DNA of 64,000 nucleotides from Metridium senile (taxonomy: Eukaryota; Cnidaria; Anthozoa; Actiniaria; Metridiidae). The stretch lies in NCBI GenBank assembly GCA_949775045.1, contig OX459097.1, positions 22,317,705 to 22,381,704 on the forward strand, written 5' to 3'. Below are positions 22,517 to 34,600 of the stretch, piece after piece (position 1 is the first letter of the stretch; the number at the start of each line of letters is the position of its first letter). The notes beneath the pieces are model-generated. The model was given only the letters and a program-made list of their open reading frames with translations, was not told the DNA's origin and did not search any database. Both the position numbers and the translations under genes were made by a program.

Positions 22517-22978
22517 GTATTTATTTATACACGATATAGATTTTACAGAATAGCTGATGTGGTCGTGTTTTGTATTCACTCTCTCACTTTATTACATTTT
22601 ACACTTAACATTTTACATGTTACAGAATATATTCATTTTTATCATGCTAAGTTTAGCCTCTGCCGTTATTCGTCTTTTCCTTGTGTGATGCCTTGATGAT
22701 CTGTTGTCACGGGCTGAAATCTTGAGGACTGCATGATTACAGACTCTTACGCAGTCGCTTCTCTCTCTCTTGTTTACAGATCGCGGTGCATCAAGGGAAG
22801 ACTGAAATCCGGACAGCGTAGCAGATAATGGTGAGATTTCTTGCAAGTTTGATATTTTCTTGCAAGCGTCATCTTTAAAGCACTTTAAGTCATTAAGTTA
22901 GTGTTTTCGTGAATAGATATCCAACGCGAACGGTTTTACAACGAATTTGGGCCGTTGTAATTATTTTCAGAAACCAAG

Positions 22979-23033
22979 ATGGCGGCCGATGCAAGAGATT
23001 TGGACGAATCGTTCCATGAACTGACTCTAGATG
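22979..23033 (+). CDS. Putative first coding exon of an unidentified gene
   Basis: ATG in the strong YY1-like context AAGATGGCGGCC begins MAADARDLDESFHELTLD, followed after one base by donor GTGAGT. A TTATTTTCAG acceptor lies just upstream (22961-22970), so a 5' UTR intron is possible. The resemblance to the KDM8 start context suggests a housekeeping gene. The peptide is too short to identify, and no second exon could be placed with confidence before the LINE at 24.3 kb. Confidence 0.45.
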
Positions 23034-24287
23034 GTGAGTATTGACATTTTTTTAAATTTTTTTTTTATTTTTTTATTTATTCATTTATAATTTTTGGCAT
23101 AATTTATAACAGTAAAAATGAGTTTTACAAAGTGAGAATGTACAAATTTATTGATCTTCTTTAGTGATTACTTTATTGTTATTCTGTCTTGAAATACTAA
23201 TTCAATAAATTGTTTAGCACAGATATCTCAAAGTGTTCAATATAATTAGTACTACATACTCTAGTACTATTTACATTGCAAACTTAGAGATTCTCAACGC
23301 AACAATTTATAAAATGATCAGATTTATATTTGCAATTAAATCAAGTACAACTTAATTTCATAACTAGTTCCACACATTTAACAAGTGTAGATAGATGTTA
23401 GTAATCATTGGATCTAAAATGTATTGAATCTACACAAATGAACTGTATTAGCAGAATACTGCTGTCAGAATATACAATTACAGAACAATAGTGCATAAAC
23501 CATTAGTACTTGTTGGGGATTTGAACCCAAGCCTTTTGAATAAACTGGCGTTTACCAAGTGTGCTCTGTATACACCAACAAGAATTATGTAATGTTATGG
23601 TAATGGTACCATTGTTCTGTATTTGTTTACAGTGCAAATGCAAATACTGTTGGCAGACAGAAATATGTCGAGAATGTTTCTCATTTTTATTACCGTGATT
23701 TAGTGAGAAAGGAATTGATTACCGAGACAAAAGAGAACGGGCTAAGCTTGAGTAATCTTTTTTTCTCTTTTATAATGAATTCCTTCCCACTGAATCACAA
23801 ATGTTCTATTTTCATATTGATGACAATGTTCTTACAAGTAGGTGTATGTTATTACTCACCTTTTTGTTAGGCATTAGATATTTATATTCACATTTGGAGA
23901 AACAATCAGCGATCATCAGGTTCAACATCAACATTAAATCATACTCATGTTATAGTAATATTATAATAATAATATTATTATGTTACAAAAACTCACACAT
24001 AAACATTTTCATAGTTTTGACTCAAATAGAGTGCATTCATTATACCCGTGAAATAAAGCTATTTTGTACAAAATAGTGCTAATTAAAAAAATTGTACTGA
24101 TTTGCACTGGTTTTTTTTTAGCAAACTACAGATATAGTGAATGCACTCTGCTGAACAAAATAACTAAACATCTTGTAGAGAAGATCAAAGCTTCATGATC
24201 AATTGAAAACAAATAATGATATTATTAATTTGAACTGTTAATGGAAGTGAAGATAATTTATATTCAGTGTCTGTAGTAAGCATATAA
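23034..24287. other. Gene-free stretch (possible intron)
   Basis: T-rich then AT-rich sequence without a recognisable exon. A weak tRNA-like segment near 23500-23575 was considered and rejected. Confidence 0.4.
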
Positions 24288-25050
24288 TAATAATATAATA
24301 TATATAGCTTACATAGCGCTTATTCAAGTCTGTTCTAAGCGCTTAAAATAAAAATACAAAATACAAAAATGGATATGATTACAATGAAAAAGCTAATATA
24401 AATAAATGAGTTTGGAGTTTGGACTTGAACAAAGATACACTTGAAATGACAGTAATTGAAGGAGGTAGAGAGTTCCAAAGTAGAGGAGCAGCGACTGAGA
24501 AAGAACGTAGACCATATGACTTGAGATTGTATGACTTTGAGGATAGCAACAAGTGAGAAGATGAGCGGAGATTTCTTGCAGGTTTGTGAATGTAAACAGG
24601 CGAAAGACCATGGAGTGCTTTAAATGTTAGAAGAATTATTTTAAACTTAATACGGTCAGCAACAGGAAGCCAGTGCAAGTCAATAAGGACAGGAGTGATG
24701 TGATCATGTTTTCGAGATAAAGTGACGAGACGAGCAGAAGCATTTTGAACTGCTTGAAGTTTGTCGATGAGATGTTTAGGGAGTCCAAAGAGTAGAGAAT
24801 TACAGTTATCAAGTTTTGAAGTTATGAACGCATGAATGAGAGTCTCAGTAGTCTTGAGGGAGATGAATTTCCTGATTCTAGCGATGTTGCGGAGATGATA
24901 GGAGGCAGATTTGCATGTGTTGTTTATGTGAGGAACCATGGATAGATTTGAATCAAATACGACACCAATGTTTCGTGCATGAGATGAGGTAGTAATGACG
25001 TCAGAGCCAAAGTGGAGAACAGGAAGAGTGCGTTGGGGATTTCTTCTTCC
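24288..25050 (-). mobile_element. LINE retrotransposon 3' fragment (reverse transcriptase C-terminus)
   Basis: A minus-strand frame reads through FGSDVITTSSHARNIGVVFD and HLRNIARIRKFISLKTTETL, then ITSKLDNCNSLLFGLPKH, VQNASARLVT and HWLPVADRIKFKIILLTFKA. It ends with FSVAAPLLWNSLPPSI and FKSKLQTHLF. This is the conserved C-terminal part of jockey/CR1/L2-group non-LTR reverse transcriptases. The catalytic domain is missing (5' truncation), as usual for such insertions. The 3' flank contains TTATTCAAGTCTGTTCTAAG inside an AGCGCTT...AGCGCTT hairpin near 24316-24345 and an AT-rich tail near 24288, as in LINE 3' ends. Confidence 0.85.
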
Positions 25051-25110
25051 TTCCCTTGACCCTTTGCGCGTGCCCGGGAAAAAAAGAAGAGTAACGACTG
25101 GGTACGAGTC

Positions 25111-25297
25111 TTTTTTGGTGAGGCGTTTCTAACTTACTCACACACAGTCAAAATTTCAAACTTTTTACATCGGATGTTTCGTCAAACTGTTTGCTTAACT
25201 ATCAATATTCATTATAGCGAAGACTTTGAACTATAACTGTAAAACACAACGGTCTTACCAACCTTGTTTTCAGAGAGATAGAAATTTTCAACTTCTT
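25111..25297. repeat. Dispersed repeat, copy B (~180 bp)
   Basis: Second copy of 1253-1434, same strand. Confidence 0.7.
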
Positions 25298-26031
25298 GGC
25301 TTACGCGGAATAACTATTAAGTAGCCAAACTTCCGCGACTACAAGTTTTGACCATTACGCTTTGCTCGTCGCGACCGTCAATTTTTGTGATGTTGAAAAC
25401 TCAACTAACAACTGTGTTGATTTATCTGATAATTGAAAACAATGAAAGAACGATTTTTGTGAGGAGCTTTTTTGAGTACTTGAATATAGGTTTCGATTCC
25501 TTTGCGATGCCAAAAGCCTATTCTTATAAATGTTTAAAAACACGTGATAACATCAAAAAGGCTTTTAAAGTCATTATTATTCAACATAGTTTTATAGTCA
25601 TTGCTGCAATGCATGGACAGTGGCATTCCACTGTTACACGAGGGCGATGTAACTAGAGCTACAGGTAAAATATTAATTAACTGTTACTTATTATTTTAAA
25701 TTGACAAATAGGCGTAGATTGATCCTTACGAATGAAAAAAGCGCCAACTGTCGTTAGATTCACTACCAGGTTCATTAACCCCAACCCCCTCCCCCAACGG
25801 ACTTGGACAACCCTTATCTGAGATATTTACACTCACTGAATTGAATTGCTGAATTGAAATGTTGTAGTACACATTTATACAAATATCTAATATAATCAAT
25901 ATAACTTATGATATGCAATTTCTAATTCCGTAATTCAAAAGACTAAAATAGACTAAAATACATTCTTTTTGGTGCCTATGAGAATTATTAAGAAGAAATA
26001 CAAACATTATTGGACAATAATTCCATACAAT
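25298..26031. other. Gene-free stretch
   Basis: AT-rich, no recognisable gene or element. A C-rich CCCCAACCCCCTCCCCC patch lies near 25778. Confidence 0.4.
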
Positions 26032-26812
26032 GAACCATGAGCTATAATGACATTTATGTACGATAGTACTGGGGATATTAACATATCGTTGTAGAATTTA
26101 CTAACAAATGAAAATTACTTTACTAGCAAATGTCAATTAATAAACCACAATATAGGGTTTGTAATATCTGCTTTATGATCTCATGTTTTGTATTACGCTT
26201 TGGCGAAGTCCAAAACCCTGAAATCCATTTGAAATTTGAAATCCCGAACGACAACAACCCGCTGATTCTCAAACATGTCAAACGACTTTGATACTCAGGT
26301 TACTTTGACCCAGGCTCGTCAGCTAAGTTTGTTTGTCACGCAATTAAGCTAGATTCTCCCACCGTACGTAAACTACCTGTGGAGTTGCACATCATGCTAC
26401 TATATATGGGTATTGCATATCTGGAGTCTTACCAGCTTATCAGGAAGATCTGGCAAGACTTCCTACCCAGTGTATTTGGTGGTTTAGTAACAAACAAGCT
26501 TAGCTACCGAGCCTGGGTCAAAGTAACCTGAGTATCAAAGTCGTTTGACATGTTTGAGAATCAGCGAATTGTTGTCAGCTTGTTGTCGTTCGGGATTTCA
26601 AATGTTTTATCTAGTTATCGGGGTTTTGGACTTCGCCAAAGCGTGATACAACACATGAGGTCATAAAGCAGATATTACAAACCCTATATTGTGGTTTATT
26701 AATTGACATTTGCTAGAGTAATTTTCATTTGTTATAGTAAATTCTACAACGATCTGTTAATATCCCCAGTACTATCGTACATAAATGTCATGTATCCTAT
26801 AGCTCGGTTCAG
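26032..26812. mobile_element. Palindromic element with ~300-bp inverted arms
   Basis: The left arm 26032-26345 and right arm 26490-26812 are inverted copies (for example GTACGATAGTACTGGGGATA versus its complement near 26762, and GATACTCAGGTTACTTTGAC versus its complement near 26516). About 145 bp of unique centre separates them. GATACTCAGGTTAC is also the terminal motif of the MITE in CMTR2 (15856-15954). Confidence 0.85.
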
Positions 26813-26979
26813 TAACCGAATAAAGGTTTTGCACCTGATTAGATATTTGCATAAATGTACACTACAACATTCCTGCAATCGAGTGTATATCAAATTTGAA
26901 ATATTTAAAAAATATACAACTATTTGCAAGAGTAGAGCGAAAACACTAGAACCATGAAATAAAAACAAAATAGTTACTA

Positions 26980-27262
26980 ATTAGAGTGAAGTCATTTAAC
27001 CCGTGAAATAGATGTTAGACTAATACACCTTAGCAGTCTAGAATTCCATTGTTTTCTTTTGAGTCTATTTGACTATTACACTTTAGCAAGCAATTTCTAT
27101 TTCACGGGTTAAATGCCTTCACTCTAACCCGTGAAATATATGTTAGACTAATATACCTTAGCAGTCTAGAATTCCATTGTTTTCTTTTGAGTCTATTTGA
27201 CTATTACACTTTAGCAAGCAATTTCTATTTCACGGGTTAAATTAATGACTTCGCTCTAATAG
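26980..27262. mobile_element. MITE containing a tandem internal duplication
   Basis: The outer ends ATTAGAGTGAAGTCATTTAA and its inverted counterpart (GACTTCGCTCTAAT) enclose two ~118-bp copies, each bounded by AACCCGTGAAATA and TATTTCACGGGTT. It splits the dispersed element also seen at 15542-15735. Confidence 0.8.
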
Positions 27263-27389
27263 CTTATATTTAGTGACTATTTAGTCAGTATCACTCAACC
27301 AGAAACATCAAATACAAAAGGAAACAATACCTCATTACAACTTTACTTGTCTTTTATAGGAACTAATAGTCGCTAAATAAGAACTATTA

Positions 27390-27825
27390 TTATATGGTAC
27401 GCGCGCACTGATTGGCTGATTTCCGGTCCGATATTTTCCCATATCAGACCGTTACCATGACAACGGTCCAATTTGTGTATTTTTTTCAGACCAGGAAATT
27501 AAAAACAACTTGTAATGTATTGCAATAAATGTTTTGTTAAAGTTTTGCCTTTTCATACCTGCAAAGTGTTTTTTAGCTAGTTTAGTGTGTGTTTAATGTA
27601 TTTTTATTCATTCAACAATGAGAGATTCGGCGATAAAATATTTGCGATTTCGTACATCGCTAAGAAAAAAGCCATATAATAAACGATTTAATAACCTCGC
27701 TTGTTCGGTCTGTCGAAAAAATATCAGACCTTGGTCTTTTTTGTACGGGCCTCGCTGCGCTCGGTCCGTACTTTCAAGGCCTCGGTCTGATATTTTCCCG
27801 TACAGACCTCACGCTCGGTTAATAA
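27390..27825. repeat. Interspersed element with CGCGCGC and GTCTGATATTTTCCC motifs
   Basis: Contains ACGCGCGCACTGATTGGCTG and inverted pairs of GGTCTGATATTTTCC(C) (27428-27455 versus about 27720-27800). CGCGCGCTGATTGG-type motifs recur near 28668, 28926, 46384 and 57337 and mark a large repeat group in this genome. The flanks 27263-27389 and 27826-28650 show no gene. Confidence 0.5.
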
Positions 27826-28654
27826 TCCTTTACTACACACTAACAATTTGATTTTGTTCCATGGTTCTAGTGTTTTCGCTCTATTTGCACACGAAAAAAG
27901 ATTAATTTTAGTAATAAGGTAAGAATGGAATAACCAAAGAAAGAGTACAGCTTTAGCGATCTTCTTTTTCTTTTAATTAATTTATTTCTTACTGGGTTAC
28001 AAAAGTCAGGTAATTGTTGCTGCAAGCTCATTCCTACTTCACACGTTCATCAAAAAATTATTACATTAAGAAATCCAGGGTATACATCCCCCAAAAATGC
28101 TTTTTCTTGTTTTGGAGTTAAAATTTGGAATGAGATTCCAATTCATCTACAGATAGAGTACAAACACTAAAAGTGTGCAACATAAATACCACTAAATACT
28201 GCTAAATAATGCAAATTTTATTGTTCTCTATTGTTTAATCAACACTATTTAGTGGTAAATACTACAAAGCATTGGACACTTTTACTGTTGAATGTACTCT
28301 ATTATCAAAAAACTGTTAAGTCTAAACTTAAAGATATGCTGTTTGAAATGCTCAAAAATGAACATTCCTATCTTGAAACATGCAAATGAAATAATTTTTA
28401 AAACGAAACAATTCTCTCAATACAACCAAAGACAAAACGTTTCAATGATAAATGTTAATCATAAAATATATACATGCATATATACTAGCTATGCTATATG
28501 CGGATCAGTGTGTTTAGTTTCATGCATATTTTACAACTAACAAAATATATACTGACTCTGAATATTACCGCCTACTACTTGTAAAACTATAAATATGTAT
28601 ATTTCTAAAAACAATGATAATAATAATAGCTGTATTTTATATAGAATCTCATAC

Positions 28655-29000
28655 TTCAATTTAAACTCGCGCGCTGATTGGTTGAGAACGAAACCGGATG
28701 CGAGGGTATTTAGCGTGGAATACCCTCTCATCCGGTTTCTGAATCGCATGGCGGGAACGGCGGAACACGCGCGTCTGGTTTTTGAAGCTTAAATTGAAGA
28801 AATGAGATTCATCGCTCCGCGGACTCCGCGATTCATGCGATATTGATTTCTCTCGTGAAATTCAACGTGGAATTCCCTCGTCCTCCAATGAATTTACCTA
28901 TAGAATCCCATATCACATTAGAAACTCGCGCGCTGATTGGCTGAAACGCAAACCGGATGAGAGGGTATTCAGAGTGATATTCAACGCTCAGAAAGCTGAA
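28655..29000. repeat. Interspersed CCGGATGAGAGGGTATTC-type repeat
   Basis: Two copies of CGCGCGCTGATTGG followed by CCGGATG(A/C)GAGGGTATT. The segment GCGATTCATGCGATATTGAT...CCAATGAATTTACCTATAGA (about 28803-28908) recurs at about 30178-30270. Confidence 0.65.
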
Positions 29001-30165
29001 TACCACGATATATAGGGATCCCGCTCGATAAATTTTTGATAAATGTAGGTTTTCTCATTATTTTCCGTGCATGAAAAAGATAAATCAACCAAGCAAGTAG
29101 TATAGAGGCAAATGATTAACTTGCTAATAGACGAATTTTGCATTAAAAAAGAAGAAATCTTTTTCCTGCGACTATAGCTCGGCATGAAAAGCGATCATTT
29201 TCTTTCGCTTCGCTTACTTAGTTTTTAGTCGCTATTTTTCACGACTTGAACGGCAATTTTTCAATCAAAGACAACATTTTTAATCATCAAATTACTTTTC
29301 TAGAGTTGTGGAACACCAACTAAACAGCCAGACATTATTTCAAAACGGGTATTAATGAGCTTTATTTTCAATTTCACGGGTAGTTTGCAAACTTAAACCT
29401 AAAGTTTACACTAAATTAAAATACAAACATAAGCCAGAAAAAAACTTATAGCTAATTGTTTGTGATTCAAAAACTCTAAGCCGAGTTTGAAAATATTTAT
29501 TGCAGTCCTAGTTTCAGTGTAAAAGTTTGAGAATTTTACTCATCTTCGGCGTTTTTGATTGAAATGAAGCAAACACTTTACTAAAAAAAGATTTGTAATG
29601 TTTTAGCCTTTTCTACAAAACTTAGTTTTAACTGAAATCGTTTAAAAGAAAAAAACATACCTAATCATGCATGATTTGTAGCCAACAGTCGGCTTTTGAG
29701 AGGATTTTGTTGTCGGTTTAACTTTCATGAAACAACATCTTCAGTTTGTTTTTTCCTTCGTCGTCGCATTGTAGCTGAATCCATTGCCAATCCATTCCGA
29801 ATTTCAAGTGTAAAGTCCTTACTTCTTCATTGATAGCTTTAGTAGAGAACTCTGTTTAGATTTGTATATATGTGCTTCCTAACAGACTTGAATTGATCAT
29901 CGAAAAACAAGTAATTTTATCACCACAAGGTTGATTGAAATGATGGTACGTTTCACTCATTCGTCGTTCAGCAGATTTCTTTTCGCTTTCTCATTGGCTA
30001 AGCGCACGCTGAGCTACAAAATGGCTTTTTAGTCGCGCGTAATAAAATTTACTTTTGTTAAAAAAAAACTTCACATTACAATAAAAACCATGTCGGTATG
30101 GGATTCAAGGAAAATTCATTTTTGGACTCGGGAATTCCACGTTGAATTTCCCTCGAAAAATCAAT
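29001..30165. other. Gene-free stretch
   Basis: AT-rich sequence with no recognised gene or array. Confidence 0.4.
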
Positions 30166-30275
30166 ATCGCACTCATCGCTCCGCGGACTCCGCGATTCAT
30201 GCGATATTGATTTCTCTCGGGAAATTCAACGTGGAATTCCCTCGTCCTCCAATGAATTTACCTATAGAATTTGTA
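30166..30275. repeat. Copy of the 28.8-kb interspersed repeat
   Basis: Shares CTCCGCGGACTCCGCGATTC and GTGGAATTCCCTCGTCCTCC with 28803-28908, same orientation. Confidence 0.8.
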
Positions 30276-30336
30276 TATGCTGGGAATATAAAAGTTGTTA
30301 GAAGGAAATAGGTTATTCATCGTGGAATGTGAAATT

Positions 30337-30711
30337 AAAAGGATACTTAATCAATTGTCTCACGATTGAGGTCATTGGTAGAAATACCGCGACGTCAAAT
30401 ACATCGACCAAGACGTACATTGGCATACACGCAGAGTCAAGAAGCCATTCAGATCCGATTACACCCTAACAACATCAATAGGGATTGCGGCATCGATCTA
30501 CCGGAAGCGTGGATGCCAACAATCACGAAGCATGCTTGGACATCACGCGTCAGCCAATCACAGCGCCGATAATCCGACGAAAAGTATATAAGACAACCAT
30601 CATCCAGTCTACACCATCGCCTGATGAAGACTAGCAGATTGCAGTCGAAACGTCGCGGTATTTCTACCAATGACCTCAATCGTGAGACAATTGATTAAGT
30701 ATCCTTTTAAT
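30337..30711 (+). mobile_element. Penelope-like retroelement 3' end with hammerhead core in a 62-bp inverted repeat
   Basis: The arms 30334-30396 and 30651-30714 are a perfect ~62-bp inverted repeat (AATTGTCTCACGATTGAGGT...). Just inside the left arm, a plus-strand frame reads EAIQIRLHPNNINRDCGIDL then PEAWMP, typical of the C-terminus of GIY-YIG-bearing Penelope-like elements. Before the right arm lies CTGATGA (30621-30627), a GACT/AGTC stem and GAAACGTC. The left arm ends in CGACGTC. This gives all conserved hammerhead blocks, with one extra A after CTGATGA and no visible stem I. Confidence 0.55.
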
Positions 30712-30959
30712 AAAAGTTGTTGTTGTTGTTGTCTCAGAAACTTCGAAATGCTAAGAAGTATTTCGCTACTGTCAAAGTTTACAGCAATCTTGGTTTCTTT
30801 GTTGTCGTGTCACTTAAGTTCTTATCTTTACTTAATTCATTACTCATTTTATGTTTGAGACTTGACCTATTGACCGGACATAGATGTTGTACTGTATTTG
30901 AGACAGATACACTCGTTCCTGGAACTTAACAAAACAAAAAACATTACATTAATAATAAT

Positions 30960-31185
30960 TATCATTATTGTAATCATCACAATCATTACCACCACCATCG
31001 TCATCATCACTACAACCACCACAAAACCATCATCATCATCACCACCACCATCGTCACTACCACCAACAAAATAATCATAATCATCATTATAATAAACGTC
31101 ATTATCACCACCATTACAATCATTATCATCACTACCACCACCACTACCACTTCCACTATCACTACCACTACCACCACCAAAATCA
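30960..31185. repeat. (ATC/ACC)n microsatellite
   Basis: Imperfect CATCATCACCACCACC and CACTACCACCACC tracts. Confidence 0.85.
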
Positions 31186-31536
31186 TATTATATGACGAGG
31201 GATAAAAAAGTTATATACAATGTTTTCTCGAAACATAACATGAAAATTCCACTCTTCACTTTCGTATTTTCTTTGCATACACAATAGTATACAGGCTCGT
31301 GTGTATACTAGAACATCCAAATGACTTGGGGATATTCTGCTGTATGCCACTCGCAGAGCACGCATATCATGAGCTTAAACCATTGCTGACAAAAAAAAAA
31401 AGCATGGAAAAATTTGGAATTTCGAAAAGCGCAGGAAATGTAAATATGGTGCTTATATAGTGTATTTCACATCTCTCAATGCAGTTTACATGTATCTAGC
31501 AATATATTGCATTGATAACAAGGTCTACATGCTTAC

Positions 31537-31605
31537 CTACAGCCGCTCCATCAATACAGACATAGCTGGACCCGCTTTCTTCAACATCCTCCCTTTGAAC
31601 TTGCT
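31537..31605 (-). CDS. Acidic 69-nt exon, paralogue of 56248-56316
   Basis: Encodes EQVQREDVEESGSSYVCIDG then AAV, phase 1-1, donor GTAAGC. Exon and flanking intron sequence (about 31480-31700) closely match 56190-56410, including GCATTGATAACAAGGTCTAC, so a genomic segment was duplicated. Confidence 0.6.
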   Translation of the reverse strand, partial: SKFKGRMLKKAGPAMSVLMERL

Positions 31606-34600
31606 CTGGTTAACAATAACAAAGTGGTGATTATGATATGTCATCGTCCAGTATTGTGTAATCATGAGAAAGAATGTGGTTGGCATTTGAATGGTTTATT
31701 AGATTGGCTGTATAATATCCCAGGGGTGACTCAGAAGAAGAAGAATTTGAAATTTTTACTTTAAAAACCCCCAAAATATATATGTAGTATAATAAAAAGG
31801 AGGTAGCGAGAACAATTTTTAGCCAATAAAAGATACCACACAAACTTATAAAAAGCGTGCTAATCGATCGAATATTGCTATCTTAATTGACACCCTAAAA
31901 GATACCAAGAAATTGATGAAAACCCTCAAAGATACGAAATCGCTGCATTTTACCCCTAAGAGATACGACAAGCATACCCGATACTTTTACCCCTGAGTCT
32001 CCCCCCTCCCCCAGGTATGGTGTTCAATTGGGAATACTAGTCATTTATTAAGAGGTTATTAAAAACAATAGGAAAATTCAAACCTTCAGAGCTTATGGGT
32101 GCACACTTCAACAATTTTCCCACTGAAAAATAAATATGTTTAGTTAACAAAAAAGCATAATAATATAGCATTTCTTGCATTTTACTTCATTTCACTTCTC
32201 AGAGTCGTCAGTGTAAATATGCGTTTAGCGTTCTGAGTTTCTTTGTTTGATAAAGGTTCCTTTATGTTCCTATGCTTCAGAGTATTCATAATTGTAGTCA
32301 TCATATCATTCATTGCTGCAGTTACCGAGCTCGCTTACCGGGCAGACAAAATAGACAACACGTTACATGGAGTAAATTGCTTTGTGTAAAAGCCCCTAAA
32401 GCCATTTTTAATACACAAATACATTGGTTAACTATTATAAGTAATACCATGGCACTGAGGGATATTAGTGATTAAATGTCCCCGAAGCAGAGGGAAGTTT
32501 AGTGGAAGGAGGAAATAAACGAGCATGGTATTTAGTTTGGGAGGGATTCTTCAAGGAGCGACATTAAACATTGTTATATAGCTAATCATTTTGACTATAT
32601 AACGAGCATTCTCATTGGATGATAGATGCTCACGTGATACTAGTTAAATCTAACTGTATCCCGACCGGGATACAAGTGCCCAGCGCACGTGATCAGAACG
32701 TGAGAAATCAGTGGGGTGATATTATGAACCAATCAGAAACAAGTTGCTACTGAAGGTCATGCAAAAGATGATCACATGCAAAAGTATTTGCAGTTCGAGT
32801 GAAAATGGAGCCAAAAATGAAGAAGCAGAGATTTTCCAGACTTTCTAGGGAAGAAATACAGACTTTTGTTGACAATAAGGACTCCGAAAACACCAAAAAA
32901 GCTACGAAAAACGCTATCGCAACCCTAGTAGCATTTTCTGATGAAACTGGTCATGAAAATCCCGAAATATTAGCAAAACAAGAACTTGACGATTTGTTGG
33001 TCAAATTTTATCCCAATACAAGGAAGAAAAACGGAGAATATTATAAGAAATCAGCCTTGGTGTCCATTCGTTTTGGTCTTCAGAGACATTTCATGAAAAA
33101 CGGAAATTTTGACATAATAAATGACGTCGAATTTTCAAGGTCTAACAAAGTTTTCGAAGCAACAGTAGTTGATCTAAAACGACAATGTTATGTTGCAAGC
33201 TCATTGAATAAAAATTCAAATTTTCTTAATTGACTTGTCTAAAATGATTAGCTATATAACAAAACGCTTAATGACTGATCCCTCGGGAAACCAGTTAGTT
33301 TTGTTTCCCTCGAATCTCAATGTTTCCCTCGGCCGGAGCCTCGGGAAACATTGAGATTCTCGGGAAACAAAACTAACTGTTTCCCTCGGGACCAGTCATT
33401 AAGTGTATAATGTCGAATTTAATATAAATTTTCATAAATAAATCAAGAAAGATAATATTGTGGTGTATGGTGTAAGGTCTATTATAAAATAAACACCTTG
33501 TTACTTTAAACTTGATAATTTGATTTTTTTTTATTCTCAATGTCAGTTTTATACACATGCGCAATGACAAAAATGACTCCCACACGCGTAGGAGTGTGCA
33601 GCAATATCAAGTATGGCCCCATAACAAATCAAATGAATTTCCGAAACAGCGTGTTTCGACGATAGTCCCAGTGATTGTAATATATGTGGGACTATATACC
33701 TCATGAATAGTAATGAGGGGAAATTAGTTCTAATTTTCCCTCATAAATAGTAATGAGGGAAGATTAGTTCTAATTTTCCCTCATTCCTATTCATGGAGAG
33801 GGGTGTTAGCGTTATAACGTCCCTCTTAAAACAATGGAAACCGAGGTGATCATGGTATTATTAATCTAAGTAATCTGGACCAGTAAGGGTGAGGGCAATA
33901 AAATCGAATGCCCCAACAACAGTTAGTACACTTCCGACGGCAGGCACGATAATTACTGTAGTCTACCTATTTAGAGTAAGGCAAGAACTCAACAGACTCA
34001 CAAACATTATTTTATGCAAGAGAAAGACTCTTGTGAATATATGCAAATTTGAGGCATAAAAATCCCAAAGTACAGGTCAGGCACAATATCAAACCGGTCT
34101 CCTCGCGTCCAAAGATTATCTAAGATATGACTTTTGTGAATTGTCTGGAGGAAAAACTGGAGGCAGTTTTTTGCTTAGTGTCATATCTCTTCTTTGAGCC
34201 TTAACCCGCCAATTTCCCTTCCCCTCCACCCCTTCCCCTCCTCTCCACTCCCTCCCATCCCCAATCACTTAAACTCATCCTTTGCTGGCCAACACTAAAC
34301 TAGATTGAGCTTCAACTGATTTGTATGTTTTCTAAACTGGCAGGGGTGGAATTTTACCTTCTTCTCGTATGGTTATTATTACATCTTCATTTACATCCTG
34401 TATTGCAGAGAGGGTTTCTTTATGTCGAATTTCATTTTTTTCTTCCACTATGAAAAATAAGTAAATGTGACTATGATTAGAAAAAGGTTGTTGCAAAATA
34501 GAGGGATGAGCTAATTTGCTATTGCTTTATGGCAAATATGTTAGCACAAGATCTAGAAAAATGAAATGTAAAATTGATTGTTGATTAAAATAAAACTTAC

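Noticed and set aside
22613..22846. 77-codon minus-strand ORF
   Set aside because: No domain; lies opposite the 5' flank of the putative first exon at 22979.
23500..23575. tRNA-like segment on the minus strand with GGTTCAAATCC B-box and TTGTTGG/CCAACAA ends
   Set aside because: The T-arm and acceptor stems overlap, so a proper cloverleaf cannot form. At best a pseudogene or SINE relic.
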